DNA of 26,055 nucleotides from an uncultured Mucilaginibacter sp. (lineage in GTDB: Bacteria; Bacteroidota; Bacteroidia; Sphingobacteriales; Sphingobacteriaceae), in NCBI RefSeq assembly GCF_946479965.1, contig NZ_CAMLHX010000058.1, forward strand, positions 1-26,055, written 5' to 3'. The notes under the pieces are model-generated. The model searched no databases. It was not told the origin of the DNA and worked only from the letters and a program-made list of their open reading frames with translations. Below, one piece after another: positions 1-6,922 of this stretch. The translations under genes were made by a program, and so were the position numbers. Numbering within the stretch: position 1 is the stretch's first letter; every line of letters starts with the position of its first letter.

Positions 1-795
1 AAAATCAAGTTTGGCCTGCGCATTATCGTCAATCGGGTCGCCATCATATTCACTGTCTACTATATCTGTATTCTGAGCCGCTAAAGCTATATCAAAACTA
101 TCTGCGCCCGAACACATGGCAAACAAAAATCCGCCGCCCGCTGTAAATTCTTTGATCTTTTGCGCAACCGCGAGTTTCATTTTTGACACTTTTGAATACC
201 CGAATTTCTTAGCTACGTCTTCCTGCATTTGGCGATTGCGCAGGTTCCATTCCATATTGCCAAAGCCATTCCCAAATTTGCTGAATTGCCCTGTAAAGTC
301 TTCATGGTGCAGGTGCAGCCAATCATATTTAGGCAGGTCTCCTTTTAAAATACCTTCATCATAAATATAATCAAATGGTATCTCGGCATACTTAAGCACA
401 AGGTCTACCGCATCTTCTAATGGCCCTTTATCCTTGGGCGAATAAACGGCAACCCGGGGAGCTTTTTGCAGCTTAACCACATCCATGTTTACAGATGGGT
501 CATTTATGGTGGACATAATGGCGCTTACATTGGATTCACTTACAATTTCATAGCTAACGCCACGTATTTTACATTCGTCTTCCAAAGCTTTGCTGTAGTC
601 AATAAGGAAGCTGCCGGCGCGGTAATTAAGCAGCCATTGCACTTCCTTGTCGGCTTTTAACACCCAAAAGGCAATGCCATAGGCTTTAAGATGCTCTTTC
701 TGCGCCTCATCCATGGGTAGTAATATCGAATTTGCCTTGCTGATGATAGGTAAAAGCAGCAGGGTAAAAACCAAAAACTTCTTAATCCGCCTCAT
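1..795 (-). CDS. Secreted GATase-like protein, 'asparagine synthetase B' type of Bacteroidota (C-terminus beyond window)
   Basis: This frame is open from an ATG at 793-795 to the left edge, giving 265 residues without a stop, so the C-terminus is missing. Residues 1-22 form a signal peptide (basic start, then a Leu/Ile-rich core), so the product is probably exported. I recall this family from Bacteroidota genomes, where it is often labelled asparagine synthetase B; I see no AsnB Ntn-hydrolase N-terminus or ATP-pyrophosphatase loop, so that label looks unsupported. A HLHHEDFTGQ stretch (161-170) and a GGGFLFAMCSGADSF segment (220-234) resemble the core and nucleophile turn of class I glutamine amidotransferase/ThuA-like folds, with C228 at the turn. 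Function is unknown. A TATATTTG -7 box lies about 37 bases upstream of the ATG. Confidence 0.72.
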   Translation of the reverse strand, partial: MRRIKKFLVFTLLLLPIISKANSILLPMDEAQKEHLKAYGIAFWVLKADKEVQWLLNYRAGSFLIDYSKALEDECKIRGVSYEIVSESNVSAIMSTINDPSVNMDVVKLQKAPRVAVYSPKDKGPLEDAVDLVLKYAEIPFDYIYDEGILKGDLPKYDWLHLHHEDFTGQFSKFGNGFGNMEWNLRNRQMQEDVAKKFGYSKVSKMKLAVAQKIKEFTAGGGFLFAMCSGADSFDIALAAQNTDIVDSEYDGDPIDDNAQAKLDF

Positions 796-831
796 ATATA
801 ATCGCAATTGATTTGAGCAGTGTTGCTATAA

Positions 832-839
832 CAAATATA
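832..839 (-). promoter_or_regulatory. Candidate -7 box of the gene at 1-795
   Basis: On the minus strand this reads TATATTTG, an exact match to the Bacteroidota -7 element TAnnTTTG, ending 36 bases before the ATG at 795. No TTG is seen at the usual 17-23 base distance upstream, so only half the promoter is supported. Confidence 0.4.
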
Positions 840-888
840 ACAAACAATATATGAAGCTGTTAGGGCAACAAAAGTTTTACAAAGGTTA

Positions 889-2694
889 TCAGGCGGTATC
901 TACATCAATACCTATCTGTTTTAGCAGCAAACTCGCGTTAAAAGTTTTGCACTCGCCGGGTTTCAATTTGTAGTCAAAAAGCATCTGTCCGTTGCTTATT
1001 TGTATATCAAAATAGTAATTACGCACGTAATCAGGATACTTGTCTTCCAACTTGGCAATTTGCAAATCGTGCGTAGCTACCATGCCAACTCCTTTCTTTT
1101 TAATTAGTTGCTCTATTACAGCTTTTGAGCCCAGATACTTGTCTACAGAATTGGTACCGCGCAGCATTTCGTCTATCAAAAAGAAAACCTTCGGCTCGTT
1201 TTCAACGGCGGCCAATAACATTTGCAAACGGTCAAGCTCGGCTTTAAAGGTAGAGGTGCTCTCGTTAAGCGAATCTTTGATACGCATATAGCTCACTAAT
1301 GTAATTACCGAAACCTGCATGTTTTCGGCGCACACAGGTGCGCCGCAAAGGGCCAGTACACTGTTGATGCCAACTGTACGTAAAAAGGTGCTCTTACCCG
1401 CCATATTCGAGCCGGTTATTATGTCTACTTTAAATTTATCGGTTAATTCATAATCATTCTCTACCCTGCCCGATGGTTTAATAAGCGGATGTGCCAAAGC
1501 TTTTCCTGTTACAGTATAGCCATCGCCTTCTGCAATTTGAGGAATCGCCCAATCAGGATAATTAATGCGTAAACCGGCAATGCTGTACAGTGCCTCAAAT
1601 TCGGCTATTACATCAAAAGCTTCTTCAAGATCATGATAATTGTCACGCTTCCATTTTTCAATGGCTATAACCTGTTTAAGCGCCCATAAAAAGAATACGT
1701 TCAGTACAAACCCAACAATCATTATTAGGTTGTAGCCTAACTTATGTATCAGCTCAGATAAATAAGCAATATTTTTTGAGGTTTGCTTTTCTATTATCCG
1801 CCCGGCTAATTCTTTGTTAAGATCTGCTTCCCATTTTTCCTCCTCAATTTTATTGAAAGCGACAGCATAAGACGCTAAAACATCGCTTATCTTATCGGCA
1901 ATGAAAGACGATTTTACAATATAACTTCCTTTTGATGATACTATTATAAGGTTAGCTGCCACCAAAACCAGCGCCAATAACTTAAATATCGGACTAAAAA
2001 AAGCGCCAACAATTGCGGCGGTTAATAATATGGGCGCTATTGTAATATACTTTGATAACGCCGCTTCACCCGGAATATTTAAAGGACTCTTGAGATAATT
2101 AAAAAGCTGCTGAAAGCGGTTAATATCAGTACCATTGGCAAATAACAGTAAGGTTTGTAGTTCGGGCTTCCATTGACCTTTGCTTGCTATTTCCTGAACC
2201 GATTGCTGACGCGATATAATCGTTTGCCGGTCGGCGGGAGAGCTTAGCCAGGAAGCTAATTTATTGTTCCCCAAGGAGGTTGCTGTACGGTTAATAAGGC
2301 TAAATAAAGACGCGCTACCGAAGATATCCAGATCAGAGGTGTAAAAATGTTTTTCGTTGTTGTAGCCTGCACCTGTACCGTAAAGATTGGTACGTTCTGT
2401 CATGCTGCCTATCTCATTGTTATAAATGCGTTCCAGGTCGGTGTAATACTTTTTCTTTTTTTCGTAAATACTCTGGCGTTGTACCAGCCATGCAAAACAT
2501 AATGTTAGAAATACAAAGCTTACAGCGATAACAGAAAAGCTATTGCCTTCTATACCCGCGAACACCGATACCGCCATCAGGAAAAAAACCAGCAGGCGCA
2601 AAAGCGAATAACTATTTGCCTGCTCTTTATAGCGTTTTGCTTCGGCGGCGGCAGCCGACGCGAGGTTTTGGTAATTGTTGATTATATCTTCCAT
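889..2694 (-). CDS. Membrane-anchored MutS-family ATPase
   Basis: 601 residues. The C-terminal third is a MutS domain V ATPase: Walker A GSNMAGKS (428-435), a SxSTF-type segment (479-483), Walker B FFLIDEMLRGTNS (504-516) and a THD switch (541-543). The N-terminal mismatch-recognition and connector domains of MutS are absent. Instead there are hydrophobic segments at about 31-47 and 53-71, a helical lever-like region, and further hydrophobic segments at about 216-252 and 322-345, predicting a membrane protein with a cytosolic ATPase. The family is common in Bacteroidota and is annotated only as DNA mismatch repair protein MutS. Canonical mismatch repair seems unlikely without domain I; a DNA or membrane-stress role is only inference. 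It is divergent from rlmH across 42 bases. Confidence 0.85.
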   Translation of the reverse strand: MEDIINNYQNLASAAAAEAKRYKEQANSYSLLRLLVFFLMAVSVFAGIEGNSFSVIAVSFVFLTLCFAWLVQRQSIYEKKKKYYTDLERIYNNEIGSMTERTNLYGTGAGYNNEKHFYTSDLDIFGSASLFSLINRTATSLGNNKLASWLSSPADRQTIISRQQSVQEIASKGQWKPELQTLLLFANGTDINRFQQLFNYLKSPLNIPGEAALSKYITIAPILLTAAIVGAFFSPIFKLLALVLVAANLIIVSSKGSYIVKSSFIADKISDVLASYAVAFNKIEEEKWEADLNKELAGRIIEKQTSKNIAYLSELIHKLGYNLIMIVGFVLNVFFLWALKQVIAIEKWKRDNYHDLEEAFDVIAEFEALYSIAGLRINYPDWAIPQIAEGDGYTVTGKALAHPLIKPSGRVENDYELTDKFKVDIITGSNMAGKSTFLRTVGINSVLALCGAPVCAENMQVSVITLVSYMRIKDSLNESTSTFKAELDRLQMLLAAVENEPKVFFLIDEMLRGTNSVDKYLGSKAVIEQLIKKKGVGMVATHDLQIAKLEDKYPDYVRNYYFDIQISNGQMLFDYKLKPGECKTFNASLLLKQIGIDVDTA

Positions 2695-2736
2695 AAATGT
2701 GAGGCTAAATAAGCACTTATATTTTAATTTAGCGCT

Positions 2737-3207
2737 ATGAAGATCACATTCCTTGTTATCGGCAAAACTGAAGACGATTATTTAAAAGAGGGCATTGATA
2801 AGTACGTTAAACGCCTCAAACATTACACCCGTTTGGAAGTGGTTGAATTGCCCGAGCTAAAAAACACTAAGGCCTTAACACAGGATCAGCAGAAAACTAA
2901 AGAAGCAGAACTCCTACTAAAAAAAATAAACGTCAATGATTATGTGATCTTACTGGACGAGCGTGGCTCCGAATTATCATCAAAACAGTTTGCGGCTTAC
3001 TTAGAAAAACGCGCGCACGCAGCGGCAGATGTTGTTTTTATTGTGGGTGGCCCTTACGGGTTTGATCAATCAGTTTATAGCCGTGCTAACGATAAACTCT
3101 CCCTATCCCGCATGACCTTCTCGCATCAAATGATCCGCCTGTTCTTCACAGAACAGCTATATCGGGCCTTTACCATTTTAAAAGGCGAGCCCTATCACCA
3201 CGAATAA
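2737..3207 (+). CDS. rlmH: 23S rRNA (pseudouridine-1915-N3)-methyltransferase RlmH
   Basis: 156 residues, the normal length for RlmH, a SPOUT-class methyltransferase that methylates pseudouridine 1915 in helix 69 of 23S rRNA using S-adenosylmethionine. The family signature is clear: the SAM-binding knot FIVGGPYGF (101-109), LSLSRMTFSHQMIR (121-134), and the conserved C-terminus around EQLYRAFTILKGEPYHHE (139-156). The start ATG at 2737 opens directly on the conserved MKITFLVIGKT strand. The stop codon TAA (3205-3207) abuts the stop codon of obgE on the other strand with no intervening base. The 42-base gap to the divergent MutS-like gene must hold both promoters. Confidence 0.96.
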   Translation: MKITFLVIGKTEDDYLKEGIDKYVKRLKHYTRLEVVELPELKNTKALTQDQQKTKEAELLLKKINVNDYVILLDERGSELSSKQFAAYLEKRAHAAADVVFIVGGPYGFDQSVYSRANDKLSLSRMTFSHQMIRLFFTEQLYRAFTILKGEPYHHE

Positions 3208-4209
3208 TTATTGCTTATTTATCTCAGTCCAGAGCAGATCCTTTAGCTGATCGATATTTTTCTGCGCTACTGATGATATAAATACCGAAGGGATATCTGT
3301 CGGTACTTCCTTTTTCATTTCTTCCATCAGTTCATCGTCCAACATATCAGCCTTGGTAATTGCTAATACACGTGGTTTATGCATCAGTTCAGGATTGTAC
3401 TCATTCAGCTCCTTAAGTAGGATGTCAAACTCTTCTTTAATGGAACGCGTAGTATCAGCAGGTACCATAAACAGTAACACCGCATTACGTTCAATATGTT
3501 TCAAGAAACGAATGCCCAAACCCTTACCTTTTGATGCCCCCTCAATTATCCCCGGAATATCAGCCATTACAAATGATCGATTGCCTCTGTACGCCACAAT
3601 ACCCAAATTCGGAACCAATGTTGTAAAAGCGTAATCAGCTATCTCTGGCTTAGCAGCAGAGACAACGGAAAGAAGTGTAGATTTTCCGGCATTTGGGAAA
3701 CCAACCAAACCAACGTCGGCTAATAATTTCAGTTCAAGTATGTTCCAATCTTCTTTACCGGGTTCACCTGGCTGCGCAAAACGCGGTGTCTGCTGCGTAG
3801 GCGATTTAAAATGCCAGTTACCCAGGCCTCCCCGGCCACCGTTTGTTAAAATTCGGGTCTCGCCGTCTTCGCTTATTTCAAATAAAACCTCACCGGTTTC
3901 AGCGTCTCGGGCTATCGTACCCAATGGTACTTCTAATATCTCATCGCGCCCGGTTTTGCCGCTGCTTGTTCCACTACTGCCGCTTTCACCATCGCCGGCA
4001 ATAACGTGTTTTCTAAATTTAAGGTGCAACAGTGTCCATAATTGAGCGTTACCTTTTACAATAACGTGTCCGCCGCGTCCGCCATCGCCGCCGTCAGGGC
4101 CACCCATCGAGGTATGTTTGTCGCGATGCAAATGTGCAGAGCCAGCCCCGCCATGGCCAGACCGACAGCATATTTTTACGTAATCAACAAAATTTGAACC
4201 TTGAGACAT
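3208..4209 (-). CDS. obgE: Obg family GTPase CgtA/ObgE
   Basis: 333 residues. The glycine-rich Obg fold occupies residues 1-160, with Gly-rich loops such as GGDGGRGG (40-47) and [12 protein letters not shown] (123-134). The G domain follows: G1 GFPNAGKST (170-178), a switch I segment with FTT, G3 DIPGIIEGA and G4 TKAD. There is no C-terminal OCT extension, as is usual for short Obg proteins. Obg binds the 50S ribosomal subunit and couples its maturation to GTP/ppGpp levels. It lies downstream of adk on the same strand, separated by 106 bases that hold an AGTCCG-type inverted repeat, and is likely transcribed with or after adk. Its stop codon abuts that of rlmH. Confidence 0.96.
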   Translation of the reverse strand: MSQGSNFVDYVKICCRSGHGGAGSAHLHRDKHTSMGGPDGGDGGRGGHVIVKGNAQLWTLLHLKFRKHVIAGDGESGSSGTSSGKTGRDEILEVPLGTIARDAETGEVLFEISEDGETRILTNGGRGGLGNWHFKSPTQQTPRFAQPGEPGKEDWNILELKLLADVGLVGFPNAGKSTLLSVVSAAKPEIADYAFTTLVPNLGIVAYRGNRSFVMADIPGIIEGASKGKGLGIRFLKHIERNAVLLFMVPADTTRSIKEEFDILLKELNEYNPELMHKPRVLAITKADMLDDELMEEMKKEVPTDIPSVFISSVAQKNIDQLKDLLWTEINKQ

Positions 4210-4221
4210 GTGGTTAGTTTT

Positions 4222-4318
4222 TAGTCCGGAAGTCCGTAAAGTCCGAAAGCAATTTTATAACAAATTAAGAAAACAAATAGTTCTTACGGACTTGCTGACT
4301 TTTCCGACTTACCGACTA
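4222..4318. repeat. AGTCCG-type short repeats forming an inverted repeat between adk and obgE
   Basis: The left side has three copies of AGTCCG (4223, 4231, 4240), spaced 8-9 bases. The right side holds the complementary forms ACGGACTT, CTGACTT, CCGACTT and CCGACTA. The best paired core is AAGTCCGTAA (4230-4239) against TTACGGACTT (4284-4293), a perfect 10-bp stem with an AT-rich 44-base loop. The right arm runs into the adk stop codon (4316-4318). No T-tract follows on either strand, so it is not a typical intrinsic terminator. It may be a REP-like palindromic unit, an RNA processing site, or an attenuator within an adk-obgE transcript. Confidence 0.6.
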
Positions 4319-4888
4319 ATAACGGGCAATTATCGCGTCAATAGCACCTGCTATTTCGTCAATAGTGCCGATACCGTTTATACCGGTAAATTTATTTTGT
4401 GCCTTATAGTATTCGGCAACTGGTGTAGTTTTATCGTTGTATTCTTTTATTCTTTTGCGGATGATCTCCGGATTGGCATCATCAGGCCTGCCTGAATCTT
4501 TTCCTCTTAATAATAAGCGTTTTTCAAGCTCATCATCATTAACCTGCAGGGCTATCATGCCTGTAATTAATGATTTTTTGGTTCTAAGCAGCACATCCAG
4601 CGCTTCAGCCTGTGCCGTTGTACGCGGGAAACCATCAAAAATAAAACCCTTAGCGTTTTTATTAGAGTCAAGTTTATTGCTGATCATGCCAATAACTACG
4701 GCATCAGGAACCAATATCCCCTGATCCATCAGTTTCTTAGCTTCTAAACCTAAAGCAGTGCCCTCAGAAATCTCGCCACGCAACAAATCGCCGGTTGAAA
4801 GGTGGATAAGTCCATATTTTTCAATAAGTTTTTGTGATTGGGTGCCTTTACCAGCCCCGGGAGGGCCAAATAGTACTAAGTTGAGCAT
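4316..4888 (-). CDS. adk: Adenylate kinase (short, LID-less form)
   Basis: 190 residues. Adenylate kinase interconverts ATP + AMP and two ADP in the cytosol. The P-loop GPPGAGKGTQ starts at residue 8; the AMP-binding region includes STGDLLR (31-37), and the conserved GFPRT segment is present. The LID region is short: LLLRGKDSGRPDD is followed directly by IIRKRIKEYNDKTTPV. It therefore lacks the long zinc-binding or Zn-free LID insert of the 214-residue enzymes, which is the usual form in Bacteroidota. The ATG at 4888 opens on MLNLVLFGPPGAGKG. A hairpin terminator just upstream separates it from the tRNA-Arg gene. Confidence 0.95.
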   Translation of the reverse strand: MLNLVLFGPPGAGKGTQSQKLIEKYGLIHLSTGDLLRGEISEGTALGLEAKKLMDQGILVPDAVVIGMISNKLDSNKNAKGFIFDGFPRTTAQAEALDVLLRTKKSLITGMIALQVNDDELEKRLLLRGKDSGRPDDANPEIIRKRIKEYNDKTTPVAEYYKAQNKFTGINGIGTIDEIAGAIDAIIARY

Positions 4889-4893
4889 GCTTA

Positions 4894-4936
4894 TTTAAAA
4901 TTAAAAGCCTTTCTACGGTTGATACAGAAAGGCTTT
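4894..4936 (-). terminator. Intrinsic terminator after tRNA-Arg
   Basis: An 11-bp perfect stem pairs AAAGCCTTTCT (4904-4914) with AGAAAGGCTTT (4926-4936) around an 11-base loop. On the minus strand it is followed by TTTTAATTTTAAA, so it fits a terminator for the tRNA gene upstream. It also lies immediately before the adk start. Confidence 0.8.
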
Positions 4937-4944
4937 GTTCCCAG

Positions 4945-5018
4945 TGCACTTGTAGGGATTCGAACCCCAAACCTTCTCATCCGTAGTGAGATGCTCTATC
5001 CAATTGAGCTACAAATGC
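4945..5018 (-). tRNA. tRNA-Arg(ACG)
   Basis: The minus-strand sequence folds as a 74-base cloverleaf. The acceptor stem is GCATTTG/CAAGTGC with one G-T pair, the D arm is GCTC...GAGC, the anticodon stem TCTCA/TGAGA holds loop CTACGGA (anticodon ACG), and the T arm is TGGGG-TTCGAAT-CCCTA. The discriminator base is A, and no CCA follows, so CCA must be added after transcription. ACG with A34 deaminated to inosine reads CGU, CGC and CGA arginine codons. The fold was done by eye; all arms pair. Confidence 0.95.
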
Positions 5019-5067
5019 TTTTATTTTCAACGTAAAAAAGGTAATAATTCACTTTTTTTACGGACTG

Positions 5068-5075
5068 CAAAGATA
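5068..5075 (-). promoter_or_regulatory. -7 box of the tRNA-Arg gene
   Basis: The minus strand reads TATCTTTG, an exact match to TAnnTTTG, about 50 bases upstream of the mature tRNA 5' end. A TTG occurs only 11 bases further upstream, too close for a standard -33 element. The rest of 5019-5209 is AT-rich and holds no gene besides the plus-strand promoter listed next. Confidence 0.5.
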
Positions 5076-5159
5076 GAATATCTTTTCAATCTTGTCTAAA
5101 AAAATAAAAAAAATACATTCAGCCTATTATAAAATACTGATGTAAAGGATTATTTCTTT

Positions 5160-5189
5160 TTGAAACATGGATAATATTTATTTACTTTG
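5160..5189 (+). promoter_or_regulatory. Bacteroidota-type promoter of the 5210-6832 operon
   Basis: TTG at 5160-5162 is followed after about 20 bases by TTACTTTG (5182-5189), a near match to TAnnTTTG. Transcription would begin about 10-15 bases before the ATG at 5210, leaving a very short leader and no room for a Shine-Dalgarno site, as is common in this phylum. Confidence 0.6.
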
Positions 5190-5209
5190 CATTACAAAGT
5201 ACTTTTATA

Positions 5210-5614
5210 ATGAGATTTAACCGAATATATTTCATCCTGGCAACTACCCTATTTTTTATTGAAGTAATAATAGCTCTTTATGTACACGATGCTTTTATAC
5301 GCCCCTATTTTGGCGATGTGCTGGTAGTAATATTACTTTACTGCGCTGTCAGATCCGTTGCTAACACTCCCGTTATAACAACAGCAATTACAGTTTTTTT
5401 CATAGCCTGTTTAATAGAGCTATCGCAGTATTTCCATTTAGTACAACTTTTGGGCTGGGGCAGCTCAAAAACAGCTGCAACAGTGTTAGGCACGTCCTTT
5501 TCTTTTACGGATGTGCTTATGTATGCCTTGGGTATACTGACAGTTATCGGCGTAGAAACTTATTTTAAAAACCTGAATACATATACAATAAAAACAAATG
5601 AAAACCCTAGATAG
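5210..5614 (+). CDS. DUF2809-type small membrane protein
   Basis: 134 residues with four hydrophobic segments, at about 7-25, 35-50, 54-72 and 100-117, so an integral inner-membrane protein. The pattern YFILATTLFFIEVIIAL, then HDAFIRPYFGDVLVV and IELSQYFHLVQLLG, matches what I recall of DUF2809 proteins; their function is unknown. It is the first gene of a three-gene plus-strand operon, and its last 17 bases overlap the next gene. The ATG follows its promoter closely. Confidence 0.8.
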   Translation: MRFNRIYFILATTLFFIEVIIALYVHDAFIRPYFGDVLVVILLYCAVRSVANTPVITTAITVFFIACLIELSQYFHLVQLLGWGSSKTAATVLGTSFSFTDVLMYALGILTVIGVETYFKNLNTYTIKTNENPR

Positions 5615-6077
5615 CACCGACAAACGTGTGAAAATTTGCATTTGGATAGTTATAATCGGCTTATTTATAAGCGGGGTCACCGCCTTCCCTATTGAAACCC
5701 AGTTAGCCTTTTTCATAAAACATCAACCAGACAGTTCATCATTCATAAGCGTTTGGCTAAATAAGGTTTACCTGGCTATAAAGAATACTAATGCGCAGTA
5801 TCCGTTTATTAGCTATGGAACGGATTGGCTGGCTTTTGCTCACGTTATATTGGCAATACTATTCATCGGTCCGCTTAAAGACCCTGTACGCAACATCTGG
5901 GTGGTGCAGTTTGGCATTATAGCCGCTGTGCTTATATTTCCATTGGCCTTTATTGCAGGCAGCATAAGGGGTATTCCATTCTTCTGGCAATGTATAGACT
6001 GTTCCTTCGCGGTAATAACTTTGGCGATATTATTGCCGTGCTATAAATGGATAAAAGAAATGGAGGCGCGAACATGA
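5598..6077 (+). CDS. Conserved hypothetical membrane protein
   Basis: 159 residues with about four membrane segments: 12-30, 76-91, 100-122 and 133-148. A loop carries SIRGIPFFWQCIDCSF, which looks like a family signature, but I cannot name the family. The gene starts inside the end of the DUF2809 gene and its stop TGA overlaps the ATG of the next gene (ATGA at 6074-6077), so the three genes are probably translationally coupled. The membrane-bound pair may support the oxygenase that follows, but that is context only. Confidence 0.75.
   Translation: MKTLDSTDKRVKICIWIVIIGLFISGVTAFPIETQLAFFIKHQPDSSSFISVWLNKVYLAIKNTNAQYPFISYGTDWLAFAHVILAILFIGPLKDPVRNIWVVQFGIIAAVLIFPLAFIAGSIRGIPFFWQCIDCSFAVITLAILLPCYKWIKEMEART
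6062..6066 (+). promoter_or_regulatory. Shine-Dalgarno-like GGAGG that selects the 6074 start
   Basis: GGAGG lies 7 bases before the ATG at 6074, which itself overlaps the stop of the preceding gene. This favours 6074 over the in-frame ATG at 6047. Strong Shine-Dalgarno sites are uncommon in Bacteroidota, so part of the match may simply reflect the codons of the upstream gene. Confidence 0.45.
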
Positions 6078-6832
6078 AAACTTTTGTTGCCAAAAACTCT
6101 ATAGTGCGTAAAATATGGGGCCGCGCTGATACCACCCTATTCATTTTTGCCGGTGCGGCTGCAGAATTTGCTTTGAACAAAGCGGTAGACTGGCTTTACT
6201 TTACCGGAAAATTGCCTGCCGACCCATTGGGCCGGTTGTTCTCAACCATAACTTACTCCCGCCAAATAATTTTTGCGGATGAAGCAACCGCGCTGCAGGC
6301 TATTGATAAAATAACCGCTATACATAAAGGTGTTCAGCAAAACCGTGGGGCTACCATACCTGATTGGGCGTACCGCGATGTTTTGTTTATGCTGATAGAT
6401 TACAGTATACGATCATTTGAACTAATTGACAGGCAGTTAACCAAAACAGAGAAAGACGAGATATTTGATGTATTTAACCGAATGGGAAAAAGGATGCAAA
6501 TACAAGGGCTGCCTACAGATATAACCGAGTGGTATATAATGCGCCATGCATCGCTAAAGCAGAACATGAAATACAGCAACTTTACAGCTGATCTGTATAA
6601 ACAATACAAAAAACACCTCGGCTCTTTCAGGTATCAGCTTGTGTTACAGGTGCAACGTGTTTTGGTACCGCCGCATGTAAATAGTTTACTGAATTTCAAA
6701 AAAAGGCTTTGGATACTGCCCGCGCTGAGCGCCTATAAATTATTACGGCGGATGGGGGTTGATAGTTTTTTCAGAAATGCTTTATTGCCATCAGCATATA
6801 AAGAGCAAATTAAAGGTTTAGATGTAAAGTAA
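6074..6832 (+). CDS. MpaB/DUF2236-type oxygenase family protein
   Basis: 252 residues from the chosen start (261 if the ATG at 6047 is used). The sequence matches the oxygenase MpaB/latex-clearing (PF09995, DUF2236) family: DPLGRLFSTITYSRQIIFAD near residues 46-65, an IHKGV motif, WAYRDVLFMLIDYSIRSFE, and ITEWYIMRHASLK. In characterised members, conserved histidines and arginines bind haem b and the enzyme performs oxidative cleavage; activity here is inferred. There is no signal peptide, but an early segment (about 23-36) is hydrophobic. It is the last gene of the operon, followed by the hairpin at 6872-6904. Confidence 0.78.
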   Translation: MKTFVAKNSIVRKIWGRADTTLFIFAGAAAEFALNKAVDWLYFTGKLPADPLGRLFSTITYSRQIIFADEATALQAIDKITAIHKGVQQNRGATIPDWAYRDVLFMLIDYSIRSFELIDRQLTKTEKDEIFDVFNRMGKRMQIQGLPTDITEWYIMRHASLKQNMKYSNFTADLYKQYKKHLGSFRYQLVLQVQRVLVPPHVNSLLNFKKRLWILPALSAYKLLRRMGVDSFFRNALLPSAYKEQIKGLDVK

Positions 6833-6871
6833 AGGTGGATGAAGATTTGCGGCCCGAGTCGGCAAAGCCAC

Positions 6872-6904
6872 AAAAAAGGGAGCCCCTTGATCAGGAGCTC
6901 CCTT
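6872..6904 (-). terminator. Intrinsic terminator between convergent operons
   Basis: AAGGGAGC (6876-6883) pairs with GCTCCCTT (6897-6904), and the stem can extend inward with one mismatch. Read on the minus strand it ends in TTTTTT, a good terminator for the 6923-9223 gene. On the plus strand only a weak AT-rich tail follows, so termination of the plus operon here is less certain. Confidence 0.85.
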
Positions 6905-6922
6905 AAAAAATTTCTATTTCTA

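Noticed and set aside
889..2694. Canonical mismatch repair MutS
   Set aside because: Length is 601 residues, the mismatch-binding and connector domains are absent, and membrane segments are present.
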